Part shown: in pieces, positions 11,906-23,114 of the stretch
Position numbering within the stretch: position 1 is the stretch's first letter
How the letters are laid out: the number at the start of each line of letters is the position of its first letter
Assembly: GCA_037039925.1 (NCBI GenBank)
Contig: JAXRKP010001671.1
Location: forward strand, 33,501 to 97,500
DNA length: 64,000 nt
Source of the DNA: Doris montereyensis
Lineage: Eukaryota; Mollusca; Gastropoda; Nudibranchia; Dorididae
Direction of reading: 5' to 3'
Program-made: the position numbers and the translations under genes
The notes under the pieces: generated by a model
The model's input: only the letters and a program-made list of their open reading frames with translations
What the model was told of the DNA's origin: nothing
Database searches by the model: none

Positions 11906-14900
11906 ACAGTTTCAATATTAATGAGATAAAAAACAGCCAGTTGAAAACGCTCTACCAGCTCTCAAATCTCATTGAATTTAACCTGTAGTACTGTCTGCGG
12001 AGTGAATTCACATGACAGGCTCCCTCTTTTTTTTTTTTTTACGTGTCCCTATATAAAACCCAACCAATTTTGTTTATAAAGATTCTTCCTTTTACCCCAT
12101 GACAAAGAGACAAACTGTGAATTGCCAACTATAAAACCTCATGGGAATGTTGCCAGGTCAATATGGCCTTAAGGAGAGCAATAAACATAAATTCTGTCAT
12201 ATGTAAGTATCTTTTTCTATTAAATGTTACTATGATAAATCTAAATTACTAAATGTAACTTTATATTATGTTATGTTAAAATTCTTTCTCTCCTGACCAC
12301 TTTTACAACTTATTTGTTTACAGAGGCCCAAGAAGAAAATAAACTGAATACCAATCTCTTTAACTATCACAATCAAAAAAATAAAATTGTTGAGATGCGA
12401 GAGTGACAAAGAGTATGACTAAATATTTGTGTAGCAGGGGTCAATTTGTCCTAAGATAAACATTCTTTATCATTTTGTTTATTACAGTTCTTCCCGTTAG
12501 GATATGTATGAAGAGAGATGTGTGTGCGTTTTATGAGTAACAGTAACACTAACTAACATTACTAACAACCGCCCCATAAAACTAGAAGGTGCGGACTCTT
12601 GGCTGCAAAAAGTAACAAGTGTGTGCTGGGAAGCCAATGCAACGTGCCTGTTGTCCACCTGCGTTTGTGTTAGTAAGTGTGTGTTGCCCTGGTGGTGTGC
12701 GTCGTGTTGAGTGTATTGCGAATTTGTGTGTTCTCGTGTCTTGTATAAACCCCGCGAATTGAGAATGATTCTGCTTAGGGTATTTTGCACTGTAACGTTA
12801 GCTTTTCACTGACTTGGAGCTGAAATGTGTGCGTCTGCCGGATGCTTGCCTACCGATTTGCCAATTATATAGGCAATCATCACTAATACATTTTATACAG
12901 CCATGAAGCGCTGGCTGAGACCTTGTCATGATATCAATTTGAAACTTGTTCTTTCTTCCCTTAATCTAAGAATTCAATTTTTCTTGCCTGCATACAGGCA
13001 TTGTTTCACTTTCATTGTCTTTAATTGATTATTTTGTCGTTATCATTGCATGCATCACTACTGTTCTTTGTTAGGATTAAGACATTTTGCCATTGTTTTG
13101 AATGCCGCAATTGGTTTTTAAATTAGTCATTGTTGTTGTTTACTATACGCCATTGAAATTTGAAATTAGTACAATTGGGAAAATTTCTTGCTAGAAATTG
13201 CCACTGGTCTCGGAGTGATCAGGAGCGAGCGTGTGTTGTGATTGGATGGGAGATGTAACAATGCTGGTTGGCTGCTGGGGTGCAGTTGAGGGCATAAAGA
13301 GGTGTGACTGCTGATGTGAGGGTACCGGAGAGACGAAAGAGACACGCTGCCTAACCGCTGCCCTGCTATTATGATTTTGTGTGATGAAGATATGTACTCT
13401 GCTCAAGAAATAAAGTCTCTCGCCCTTGCTGACTGATGCTATACTGATTGTCGTTGACTACTCTGAAGCCGTCCCGGTCTACTATGTGTCAGTCTTGTCA
13501 CTACTCTTTGTCAGAAATACAACAGGGTACTGGATGGAGTGAGAGGCGGAGGCTCTAATGGGAACCCAGGTTCGATCTCTCGCCACTTATGAAATCAACT
13601 TCTATCTGTCGTCTCGATCTTACTTTGCTCGCAACTTACCAAATTGTCAATGAAATCAACTCTGTCTTATTCCTACTTTTGTTTGGCGAGAGTCTGAGCG
13701 GTACCCAGCGGTGCACGCTGTCCTCTACCCCATTCATTGGCACTACAGTTGCGATGTCAGCGTGCCCCATAGCTTGACGGTCCTTTTCGGGATCTGCAGT
13801 CAAACTCACCGCTCTCGTGAGTCAATGATTTTAATGTCAGCTGAGGCTGCGTCTGGCGGTCCTTGTTTACGCCTACATTTACATGCCACTGCCACTCCCA
13901 TCTACATTTGTATTGAAATTTATGCCGTCCACCATATCTCAAGGTGACGACTTAATCAATTGTTTTCATCCCAACATATGATGTATACTGGTATGAGAAA
14001 ACAATACACACAAAATAAAAGGATTTAAAAGGTGCAAAGCTATGGGGTCAACAGTTCTGAGAATTTGAAAGAGTATACTGTATCATACTTACGTGGCAGT
14101 AGGTTTTATTGATGTGTTTTCTTTGGCAAGAATAGCTCTCTTTGTTTGACAAGAAGGGCACTGGCACTTTCTTTTATTCTCGTTTTCATCTGTTGCATTT
14201 GAGAGAAAAAAGTAACACAGTAATTACAAATGTAGGCCCTGAGGAGGTCTGATAACGTTGGCAGTTCTTCTTCAGTATAACATCATTACATTTTAGACAT
14301 TTTCACACTGGCCCCCTTACTATTAAGATAACTATTAACAATAAGTTGAACAAACTGCTGAAAATTAAAAGACAGAGGTGGCACAAGAACAAAAAGATGA
14401 TAAAAGAAAGAAAAGGTAGATTGTGTAAAGCCATTTCATTTAGTATCAGCTGGACTCAGTCTATAGAAGTCAAAATGCAGTCGGCTGCACTGTTGAAGAC
14501 AGACAGTGAAAATCACGAAAGGGAAATGGTCAGATTTCTGTAGTCGTAGTCGAGAATACTATTGACATTGTACTAGTGAGCAAAAGTCAATAATTGGGAG
14601 GACTTCCATATTCAGGGTTCCTATGTTTTTTTAAGCTGGTGACTTTAATTCAATTATAAAGTAAAGATAATATTCATCAAACCATCTTTATATATCATTC
14701 TAGCACATTTCAATGGACAGAAATCCTTTAGTAGACACAATAATCCATAAAGAAATACCAAGTCGAGTCTATAACCTCCACAGAAGCCATCTTCTTTCTT
14801 TCCTACTGGTTTCACTGTGGGCAAGATAAAATTTAGAATTTTTCACAGCTCCAACTCCACGGGACTGCCTGGCAACAAAGCTATTGGAATGTTTCCCCAG

Positions 14901-16179
14901 CAACCTACACTTGCTTCGGATGGAGGGGGGGGAAGCTTCCACTTTAGGTTAAGGGAGCAGGGTAAGGGATAGTTGATAGATAGTTAATAATAAAAGATAT
15001 GTTCACCCCCCCACCAATTTTCTTAAACCCCTCCGCATCATACGTCTCGAGACATACTTCCCTACAATAAAAAAAACAATTTGTGAGTCTTGCAACTTGT
15101 TTCTTGACAGTTGTAACTATCTCCAGAGGTTTCCAACACTGCCTTCTCGAGACTAACCTGTTGAAGAAAGCAGTACACGAGCGCTAACGCCTTCTTTATA
15201 GTTATCTTTATTCCTTCAAAAATGTTTTTCTAACCTCTTCTACCCAAAACTTCTTGCATGCTCACTTATAACAAATAAAACACAATCAAAAGGGTTTCAC
15301 AGAGGATTTTGTCTTCTCTTTGGTCACTTCGTTAGGCCGAGAGGAGATGGGACCACAGAGCAGAGATATAGGGGAGTGGCGAGAGTAAGGAGAGAGAGCA
15401 CTGTCAAGTGTCCAACGGTCATGTCAGTATTTTTTTTTTCAGGCTCGGTCACGGAGGCTTCTGATCAGTGAGAAGTGAAAGGAGGGAATCATTATTACGC
15501 TAGCCTACATCGTCGCAGTTAGTCGGCCTGAGTCAGCAAGAGAGAGTGAGAGCATGATCGTGGTATGTATGCATTTTTTAGTGATCAAGTCACATCGGCG
15601 ATAGAGTGCAAACAGTATCATTTAACAATTTTCAAATTCGATACTGCCTGGTGGTGCTTAAGTGCAATTATACCCAAATTAGGTAACATGGACTGGTAAA
15701 ACGTTTACAAAACATGCTCATATATAAACGAGACACCCGCTCTTCCTGATAACAACATGTCTCCATAGTCCAATGCTACCTCGAACTAGATCTACATGGT
15801 TGCTTTCAGTCTCAGTCCGATTTACGATAAAATTTGGGTCCAGTCATAGTCATATTTGAACTGCTCGTGTTCATCAATCAGTCAGTCTATCATCACTCAC
15901 TCATTAAACTGCTGGTGTTCTGCCCGTTGGCGTTACTCTTCAGTCCCATCCGTTGTCGCAGTAATGTCACACGATCTCTGATTGGCCTACATTGAATGTA
16001 GCTCCTCCCACTACCTCTTTATTTTACTTTTTATTCCACCCCTTCAAAATAATAAACCCTCTTTATTATGTCCCTTGGGCGATATCCCGACTATGGAAAT
16101 CCTTCCTGATGCCTTAATCTCTTGTCGCAGTCTGATGTCTTCAGTTTCACACCATGTCACCCTGTGAGAGAGAGAGAGG

Positions 16180-16273
<94 letters not shown>

Positions 16274-16343
16274 GGGGAAGGGAAAGGGAGAGAGAGAGAG
16301 AGAGAGAAAGAGGGAAAGGGGAAAGAGAGAGAGAGGGGGGGAG

Positions 16344-16428
<85 letters not shown>

Positions 16429-16879
16429 CAGAGAGAAAGAGAGCAACCTCACATAACATAATAACACAACAGACCATTTACAATTTACTTTCTTACAACC
16501 ACATTCCAACTTTTTATTTCTTCCCTCTAAATTAAACCATTTTTATTATGTCCCTCACTTGAGGCCCGACTACGAAACTCCTTTTTCATTATCCCAGTAC
16601 CAGACTGGGATTATCAACATGTCATCTCACCGTCTGCATCATCATCGTCATCATCATCATTATCATCGTCACCAGCGGGGGATGTGATGCTGTTCAACAA
16701 AATATAGATCTAGAAGACAACACAAGGGACGACGATTTACCACAATGTGGACGTACCTTTTTTTTTCTTGCTGGCCAGAGAAAATAAGTTGAAGGAAAAA
16801 GTACTAAGGCCCAGAACGAGAGCAAGAAGTAGAAAAATGTGCCTCCTTCTTCATCATACTCAAATTGCATGCCAGCCAT
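2076..16879 (-). CDS. SEC63: SEC63 homolog, ER translocon J-protein (3'-truncated by window edge)
   Basis: Sec63 is a multi-pass ER membrane protein. It works with the Sec61/Sec62 translocon and recruits lumenal BiP through its J domain. Fourteen coding exons are visible (minus strand, high to low): 16879-16757, 14189-14093, 11452-11338, 11082-10968, 10719-10658, 10299-10241, 7238-7188, 6777-6669, 6004-5910, 5566-5433, 3847-3755, 3311-3167, 2869-2722, 2289-2076. All have AG/GT borders. The start is the ATG at 16879, which opens MAGMQFEYDEEGGTFFYFLL, the typical Sec63 N terminus. TM segments, a J domain with HPD, and the helical/FN3-like Sec63 domain follow in the family order. The distal C-terminal region lies left of the window or is lost in the satellite at 1-1985. 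One-base gaps in exons 1, 4 and 10 (two), and at the exon 11/12 join, break the frame. Restoring the bases also restores splice phase, so assembly error is likelier than pseudogenisation. Confidence 0.93.
4218..4450 (+). repeat. tRNA-headed SINE-like copy
   Basis: A tRNA-like head contains GAGTTTGATTCCCAG, which resembles a Pol III B box. It is followed by a conserved-looking body including GCGAAATGGGTACCTAGTC. The copy lies in the SEC63 intron between exons 10 and 11. It is the only copy of this type seen in the window. Confidence 0.5.
4505..4800 (-). repeat. SINE family C copy (SEC63 intron)
   Basis: One of five related copies (others at about 34628, 44737, 46235 and 53146). Shared landmarks on the plus strand are CAAGTGCAAGCTCACTGATT-like and GCTGGGTACTCATTCACACC-like segments, followed by CACCTGAGTCAAGTGAG. 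In the fuller copies the high-coordinate end holds a degenerate tRNA-like head, so the family is read on the minus strand. Confidence 0.6.
5030..5340 (-). repeat. SINE family A copy (SEC63 intron)
   Basis: This copy matches those at 48537-48855 (same strand) and at 39282-39560 and 46590-46905 (opposite strand). The body includes ACAGAGTGTTGTGATCTGCA and GGGACTAGGTGTCGATCC. The tRNA-like head, with a B box of the GGTTCGAGCC type, is at the high-coordinate end on the minus strand. Confidence 0.7.
6101..6292. repeat. 47-bp tandem repeat, about four copies
   Basis: ATTGCAATTCAAATTGACTT recurs at spacings of exactly 47 bp (landmark at 6112, 6159, 6206 and 6253), with only a few substitutions. It lies in the SEC63 intron between exons 8 and 9. 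There are no spacers between units, so it is a minisatellite. Confidence 0.92.
6669..10299 (-). CDS. SEC63: SEC63 exons 6-8: third TM segment and entry to the Sec63 domain
   Basis: Exon 6 (10299-10241) encodes FGIALPKWIVERENSMW. Exon 7 (7238-7188) encodes VLAVYGLVFIIILPVVV, the third TM helix. Exon 8 (6777-6669) encodes GVWWYRSIKFSGDQVLLDTT, highly conserved after this helix. Splice phases agree with no missing bases. The intron between exons 6 and 7 has been enlarged by the 2.5-kb TTAA-flanked element at 7402-9897. Confidence 0.92.
7402..9897. mobile_element. TTAA-flanked DNA transposon with terminal inverted repeats (2.5 kb)
   Basis: The left end reads TTAA then GGTGAAAGGCGGCAC. The right end, read on the other strand, is TTAA then AGGGAAAGGCGGCAC. 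The inverted ends therefore agree at 13 of 15 positions and are flanked by TTAA at 7398-7401 and 9898-9901. TTAA target duplications are typical of piggyBac and Kolobok elements. I do not recognise an intact transposase. The only internal ORFs are short; one on the minus strand around 8229-8610 has a protein-like composition but no motif I can name. The right half contains a 290-bp tandem duplication. It is probably non-autonomous and is inserted in the SEC63 intron between exons 6 and 7. Confidence 0.75.
9100..9650. repeat. 290-bp tandem duplication inside the TTAA element
   Basis: Two units (about 9100-9389 and 9390-9650) share long stretches, for example ACATAGCTATGACCATATAA at 9230 and again near 9488, and CACCGATTGACATCAAGCAA. 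They differ by substitutions and by a short duplicated segment (TCTTCGTGGAGAG) present only in the first unit. Confidence 0.9.
10658..11452 (-). CDS. SEC63: SEC63 exons 3-5: TM segment and J domain
   Basis: Exon 3 (11452-11338) encodes a TM helix (GLAVGWIIFMLLVW), followed by YDPFGELEIDR, the start of the J domain. Exon 4 (11082-10968) gives GATAGEIKRAYRKLSLIYHP and then DRETGDP; the diagnostic HPD tripeptide is encoded at 11028-11020. In exon 4, five A where six are needed shift the frame just before the conserved FMRIAKAYA. Exon 5 (10719-10658) reads LTDEESRKNWEEYGNPDGPE, a near-invariant Sec63 stretch. The HPD is intact, so the J domain should be functional if the A-run gap is an artefact. 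Confidence 0.92.
11878..11904. repeat. (AT)n microsatellite
   Basis: A pure AT dinucleotide run of about 13 units in the SEC63 intron between exons 2 and 3. Confidence 0.95.
12480..13950. other. Unclassified GC-richer segment, possibly LTR-derived
   Basis: This intronic stretch (SEC63 intron 2) is less AT-rich than its surroundings. A sub-segment at about 13253-13525 starts TGTAACAATG and ends ATACAACA, with an AATAAA near its 3' third, as a solo LTR would. A tRNA-like GGTTCGATCTC follows at about 13571. I see no gag or pol reading frame and no second LTR, so the assignment is weak. Confidence 0.25.
16155..16445. repeat. (GA)n microsatellite, about 290 bp
   Basis: A long GAGA tract interrupted by AAAGGGGAAGGGAAAGGG-type and poly-G segments, in SEC63 intron 1. 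The flanks, about 16000-16140 and 16480-16620, are diverged copies of each other (both carry TTTATTATGTCCCT), so the tract sits inside a duplicated segment. Confidence 0.95.
16757..16879 (-). CDS. SEC63: SEC63 exon 1: N terminus and first TM segment
   Basis: Forty-one codons: a short acidic N terminus, then a hydrophobic stretch (FFYFLLSFWALVLFPSTYFL) that is the first TM segment, then WPARKKK. The donor AAG|GTACGT is strong but leaves phase 0, while exon 2 reads correctly (CQCPSCQTKR) only if one base is carried over. The exon ends in a run of nine A, and a tenth A would fix the phase. An alternative donor 4 bases further on would also fix it, but it is weak. Confidence 0.9.
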
Positions 16880-19060
16880 ATTGAAAGTGCAACATCGTAT
16901 TCGTGTACATCGGAACAGACTAACGACAGAACCAGGAGGCATAGAATATTTTTAGATTGGATAGATATAGTGAAGGAAGTTGTGTGCCTGATTATGAAAA
17001 CAAACAGAAAAAAAAATGGTGTAATTTTTTTCGGGCATCATATTGTGCACATCTTGTTATTATGATAACCCAAAAATATCAATTTTTTCCAACACGACAT
17101 TTCGCTTGTTCTTTTAACTTTTCTCAAACAGCACGAGAAAATGCTGCATTTTAGACTGATAGCCTATCCAACTTTGTAATGGTTCAGCACCTCATTAACA
17201 CACTTCACGAACTAACTAATGTAATACCAAAGACGTTTAGAACTAGATCTAGTGTCTTTGATAATAATTAGTAATAAATGACAATAAGTGACAACTCAAC
17301 CAATAAAGACAGAAGAAACACGTGACGTTCGGGTATAACCCTTCGTCAGACAACAAAAAGAAGAATACATTCTTAAACTTTCAGAAATGACTTTCCCAAT
17401 TTATTACCTCTAATTTCGCCTTGCTGAACTCATTCATGAAGCCTTAAAGTGTGTATCTCTTCAAACTAACCCCCCCCCCAAGCTCCCAGCAGCCCCCCCC
17501 TCCTTTTAAGCCGCTTTTCCATGTATGCATAATAAGTACTGGGGGATGCATAAACAAGGATTGCATTTTTGTATCTCTTTTTCTCTGTTTCCCTTCAATA
17601 TATTGTACTCGTTCTTGTTATCTGTCCTCTCTTTCTTGATTTTCTTTCATATCTCTACCCCCCTCTTTCATCCTCCTTTCTGTTTCCCATTTTGCATCAC
17701 ACTGGTTGGTGCCTTTACATTAAACTCACTTATGACTTATTAGGGCTTATTCACATTTCAAACCGTGTGTTTTGTAAACAGCAAAATGCCCCATGCGTTT
17801 ATAATACATTAGGCCCATTTCAAGTTATTTCCAATGGAATATTTCAAGTTACTAGCTTTACAGACCACTCCATCCTTTGTTATAACCACGAGAGTGTTTT
17901 GTAGACAATTTTTTCTTCATTTCTGCCTCCACCCTTGCCCTGATGGTTCGGCTGTCTCCTTGTTTTTCTTTTGTCTTTTTTTATTATATCAGTGATTATC
18001 ATAATTTCATTGCTTTTAACAATGACAACATTCTACTTGTTTTCACAGTCATCGATTTAGTTAATCTGTATACTTTAGATCTTCAATGTTCATGAACGTA
18101 TTTTATTTTTTCAATAAAGGCGAAACTGTGTTGGACATAAATTAAAAAGATAGTAAATGTAGCGCTATCGTCAGCATTTAGCCGTTGTTAAGTCTATGAC
18201 TCGGGGGTGGGTAACCAATGTAAATTCCACTGTCGCGTGACGTGGGAGAATGAATGCGAAAGTGATGCATTATGAGAACATCGAATTTAAAATTATCTTT
18301 TTCCGTTATGTGAATGTTTTTCCGCATTAAAAAATAGAATTGAGTAGGGTAATACTTTAAAACGTAACAAAACCATGAGAGGCCCTCAACTTTTACTTAT
18401 CGACCCAGTTTCAACTACCTTGGTTCCCTTGTACTATTTTCGGACACCATCTTTCGATAACAGATGCATAGAATATGTCACGTATTTTCATGACGATCTA
18501 AGGCACTATTGAATAGCTTTTGTCTTATGTACATTCTTCTGATAGATTACACTGTGCTGATTACAATGAGGACTAGCTTTTATAGTAATATTCAACAAAT
18601 GTGTTCAAAATTAGGCCGGCATCGTATTTTTAAAAATCTTGAAGTTCAAAGAATTGCGCACATGTACCAATGTGAAAGGAATGAACGGCTGTGTTCAATA
18701 ATACAATAAACTAGATATATGTAGGCCTTCTCAGGACCCCCTCCCCTTAAGACTGTGGAATGGACTATCAACAGAAATCAAACTCCACAGTTGCACTGAA
18801 GACTTTAATACGAATTAAAGACATCACTTTAAAATCAAAATTGGATAACGTCTTGGGGTTAATTGACAACAAAATATGCGCGCCGACAGTACTAGGGCCT
18901 ACTCAAGAATTGAGTTGGTCAGTTGTCATGAAGAAGAAGATGAAACAAAAAGGATGAGTTTATTGAATAGGCCTACCTCATATTTAAATAACCCCAGCCT
19001 TAGTTTCTGGGGATGCGATGAATTGACAAAATGGAGGGGGGGGTTAGCTTATATAATTTA
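16880..19060. other. Intergenic region upstream of SEC63
   Basis: This is the left part of the divergent gap between SEC63 and SYNCRIP, so the SEC63 promoter should lie just above 16879. I see no TATA box that I would defend. The rest is AT-rich and short ORFs only. C-runs occur near 17470 and 17493. Confidence 0.5.
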
Positions 19061-19069
19061 CGGTAAAAA

Positions 19070-20160
19070 CGACATTTCACTGAGCGCCTATTCAGAACTT
19101 TTGGAATATCGGGAACAGTTTTGAAATGGTTCGAGTCTTACCTTGTCGGTCGCACACAATCAGTTCAAGTAAAAGGATTGCAATCATCCAGTTTTTCCCT
19201 TGACCTTGGTGTGCCCCAGGTTTCCTTACTGGGACCAATCTTGTACACATTGTATACACAACCTTTAGGTGTTGTAGTAAAACAACATACTGTCCAATAT
19301 CACATGTACACCAATGATACTCAATTGTATTCATCTGCAAAACCAAGCAATGTTGACACTCCTGATCACATATGCAATATTGTATTGAGGATGTGAAGAA
19401 CTGGGTGGTTGCAAACAATCTAAAAATGAATGATGGCAAAACGGATGTTCTGTTTTGTAATCCAAACAATCACAGAATCTCTTTTACACGAAAAATATAT
19501 CTGTATCAATGACTTAATTGTAACATTTTCTCAAAAAGCAAAACACTTGTGAGTTTTCTTCAGCAATAACTTGTCAATGGAGCGTCAAGGGGCACATCTT
19601 TGCAAATTGATATAGGCCTACATGTATCAGTATTGTGAAATTCGTCGCATCGGACAACTCTCAACCTTCTTAACTGAAACTTGTTTAAAACACTGATCTT
19701 TCATTGGGTTTTACACGTCTATTCTGTAATTCCCTTCAGTCAAACTCCCCAGAATTTTTGCTTGATAAGCTGCAGTGTTTAAAAATCAAGCTGCCAGGTT
19801 TCTGCTTTGGAAAAACAAGCGAGAACACGTGACTCCAATGTTTTTGAAACCACACTGACTTCTCATTAGAGCCAGAGTGATCAATAAAGTCGGAGTCCTG
19901 TGTTGCAAATGCATCAATGGTAACACCCTCACTATCTCACCGACCTGGTTGAATGGTACATTCCATCCCGGTCACTGAGATCAGGTGATCATCGCCTACT
20001 TAGGGTACCTAAATACGGATCAAAGAAATTTTCCTAAAGATCGTTTGCTCATTTTACTTCATCTATCTGGAATGATCTCTACCGCTCACTCCGTCAAATA
20101 AATGTCAACCGAGCCTACCTTCAAGAAGCACGATAAAACCCATTTAATTACAACATTCCT
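19070..20160 (+). mobile_element. CR1/Jockey-type LINE fragment (RT and C terminus, degraded)
   Basis: Fragmentary translation gives VLKWFESYLVGRTQSVQVKG, then LGVPQVSLLGPILYTLYTQP (normally PQGSVLGP). YTNDTQLY stands where the catalytic YADD box should be, so the box is mutated. Further on, LTDLVEWYIPSRSLRSGDHR and LLRVPKYGSKKFS match the C-terminal segment of invertebrate CR1-like pol proteins. It is 5'-truncated with several frameshifts and is dead. The 3' boundary is approximate. Confidence 0.85.
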
Positions 20161-20532
20161 GCTGAAATGACGCTCTTACCTATGTGATTTGTATTAATGT
20201 GTATATCGATATAACAAATGCAAAATGTATATTATTTATTTTTATATTACAAAAACAAAAACCAGATTTGTTCAATTTTGAGTAAAAATGCCTCCCTCAG
20301 GACCCTTTTTGTGCCTTATAGTCGTAGAATAACCCATCATATACATTTTAAAACTTACCACCTCGAGTAGATGTTACATGTGAACAGGCGAAAACAGTTT
20401 CATTTCAAGGTTATCACTACCATGGACTATTTCAAATAGCTGAATAAGATTCCCTAGCTTTCATCTATAGTTGAAAGTGCTAAGAATTTCAATCTTTCCT
20501 AGGCGTCCCTATTACGACATATGATTTATTTC

Positions 20533-20692
20533 TGGTACCGGTACGGGGTAGTAATTTAGTACATGTAGCATGTCTTTGGACATTTTCAATAATAATTTAT
20601 TACCATTTAGATTCTGTACCGGTACGGGGTAATAATTTAGTACATGGAGCACGTCTTTGGACATTTTCAATAATAATTTATTACCATTTAGA
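20533..20692. repeat. 81-bp tandem duplication
   Basis: Two units with period 81 bp, each holding CCGGTACGGGGTA followed by TTGGACATTTTCAATAATAA. They are nearly identical. Confidence 0.92.
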
Positions 20693-20699
20693 TAAATGA

Positions 20700-21319
20700 C
20701 TCCAAATGCAATTACTGTATTCCAACATAGGTTGCATCATAGAGTTAGATGTGAGAATTTGAGGTTCTCGCACGAAAAAACTAACAGACAACATCTGTGG
20801 AAAATGAGAGACCATTTTGAAATAAACAGAAATAAAATGTATCGTCCTACTTATCTAAAAAAATAAATAAAAGCAGAAAGAAAGAGCGCGATATTCTTTG
20901 TTTATTTTACTATTTGCTGTTAGTCTTCTTTTCAAAAGGAAGTCACATGTTCTTCGCTCGTATCTTTTTACCCTTGATGCGCTAATTACGAAAAAAACAA
21001 TTATAAATGTTTGGCTACGGTATCATATAAAAATCTTCTTGATTGAACATTTCACAGGATGTTGACAAATCCGACCCCCTCATCTTGTCCCCCTCCACCC
21101 CATGTTTCAGTTCAAAGTTACTCGTAAGCGTTGCTGTCCTCAGGTGATAATGTGTAGGCCTACGACATACATATACTTGTATTATAATTCCACTATCAGT
21201 AAACTCACAAATCACGATACACGATGATAATAATAATGAGAACGACAATAATAACGATAGGCCCTACCGATGATAACGATCATAGCAATAATAATAAAAG
21301 TGATAAAGACAACAACAAC

Positions 21320-21378
<59 letters not shown>

Positions 21379-22930
21379 GAAGAAGAAGAAGAACAGGGAG
21401 AGGAAGAAGAAAGAAGAAAAAGAGAAGGAAAAGACGAAGAAGAGAAAGAATAAGAAGAACAGCAACAGACACAATAGCAATCACAATAGTAACACCAACA
21501 ACAGCCACCCCCCCACAAAAAACTCCGACGAAATCGCTTCAACAGACAGCGCACTTGAAAGAATCGTAAAAAAACGCAAAAAATCCTCTTCCCAGATCAC
21601 CTGAAAAAATAATTTCGTAGCTTTTCGTAATTTTGCTGAGAGCCGTGCTCACAAATGTTGAACCCCCAAGCATCACGTCACGTGTCCTCTTCTGCTTTTC
21701 ATTTGTCGTGTACAGACGCCGTCTTTTCTTTAGGATAGAAATTTGGCCTTGTTGTTCAAAATTATTATTAGATCCCAAGGTGAGATATTGTTTTTAAAAC
21801 ACTCATTGATCAAGTTAAAAAGTGCATGCATGGTGTAAAATTTTGTCATCTTATGTCGTTATAGTTCGATCTTCTTCATGTGTACCCTATAGCCGGTCTG
21901 AAACCTGCGACAAAGATGGCTGCCACCTCATTTTGTTTGTAAGCCGGTTCGGACTGACACGTAGGTCATGATGGTTCCCAAAGCAATTATGCAGACCGCT
22001 AGGGAAGAAACGTTTCCTTGCTGCCTGCAGCCATGTGTTTTCTTTAATCCATTTACCGTGTGTGTATGCGGCAAGGCTCTTGAATCCGCGTCATCCCTGT
22101 CCGTGGAATCTGTAAACTGGCATTGTGTTTGAGTCACAGTGTACTAGCAGTACTGTGTCCCAGCTGTACTCTTAGGCTACAATCAGGGCATAATTAGTAG
22201 CTCGATGTTAGAGGGTGATGCACTGGTGAGTAAATCAGCCACTCATTGCTGGAGCTAATATCTAGATCCAGATTTTGTGTGAATTGAGATAAAATTAAAT
22301 CTTTTTGGAGCAGCACACTCTCACTCAGTCATACTGCTCAGACTGCTGTATCCACCTCCTCACAATAAAAAGGAAGATCTAGATTCTAGTCTTTTCCCCA
22401 CTATATAATCTAGATTCTAGATGATGCAAGGAATGTGGTATAAATAAACCTAAAATTTGGCACTCCTTAAGAATTGATGTCCCTTTTGTTTACATTTGTA
22501 TTCCCGAAGTGGATGCAAATGAAAAGTGGCCAGGTGGTGGGAGACTCCCTGACGACCGGAGGGCACCCCCCCTCCCCGGCGTAAAAAAATTCTTTTTCAT
22601 GATTTGATTGCATCATCGAGCTTGTCAATGCTTATGCTTGTCCCTCAGCCTTATGTTCACCTGTGCACAAGACGTTTATTTTGTGGTTCAAAGCTTTTTT
22701 TACAGCTCAAAAGTCAAAACAACCTGAAATGTAAGATCTGTCGTCATGCTTGTCACTTGCAGTCTCTTGGGGCATGTTAGCAACAAGCAAGAGGTCAGCT
22801 TATTTCTTGCCGATTCGATCTTAGCTATTTTTAAACTCGAGCGGTGATGTGTTGGAACTGTTGCATGCCTTGTCGCTTCTAGCAAGCAGAGGGGGTGGCC
22901 GACTTCGGGCATGCCGAAACGGCCTTCATG
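20700..22930. other. Intergenic region with (TAA)n microsatellite
   Basis: An imperfect (TAA)n/(AAG)n array runs at about 21310-21420 and explains all the long low-complexity ORFs there. C/G-rich patches sit near 22560. Non-coding 5' exons and the promoter of the SYNCRIP gene should lie here or further upstream, but I cannot place them. Confidence 0.6.
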
Positions 22931-22931
22931 G

Positions 22932-23050
22932 ATGAAATCCTATCTCTCTCTTCGTCTTTACTTTCCCTTGTATTTCATCTTGCTGTTTCCTCTTAATTTA
23001 TTCTAAGATCACCGCCTATAGTGGACAGGGTAAGTTCAATGAAACAACAT
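22932..23050. repeat. Dispersed repeat, about 110 bp (pair with 54960-55065)
   Basis: The segment shares TTTCCTCTTAATT, then GATCACC, GTGGACAGGGTAA and TTCAATGAAACAA, in the same order and spacing, with 54960-55065. Here it lies immediately upstream of the SYNCRIP start codon. Confidence 0.6.
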
Positions 23051-23114
23051 AGATCTAGGCAGGATGTAATCAAATCTTTTGAATGTAGCACAATCTTTCA
23101 CTTTTGTTCTGCAG

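Noticed and set aside
12497..12790. 97-codon minus-strand ORF in SEC63 intron 2
   Set aside because: His/Thr-rich composition from GT/CA-like sequence, with no motif and no splice context.
16122..16509. Long Ser-Leu or Glu-Arg ORFs over GA/CT tracts (also 50200-50644, 61321-61684, 59832-60182)
   Set aside because: A dinucleotide repeat has no stop codon in most frames, so the ORFs are artefacts of the microsatellites.
21212..21604. Asn-, Ile- and Tyr-rich ORFs on both strands
   Set aside because: They are generated by the (TAA)n/(AAG)n array and have no conserved sequence.
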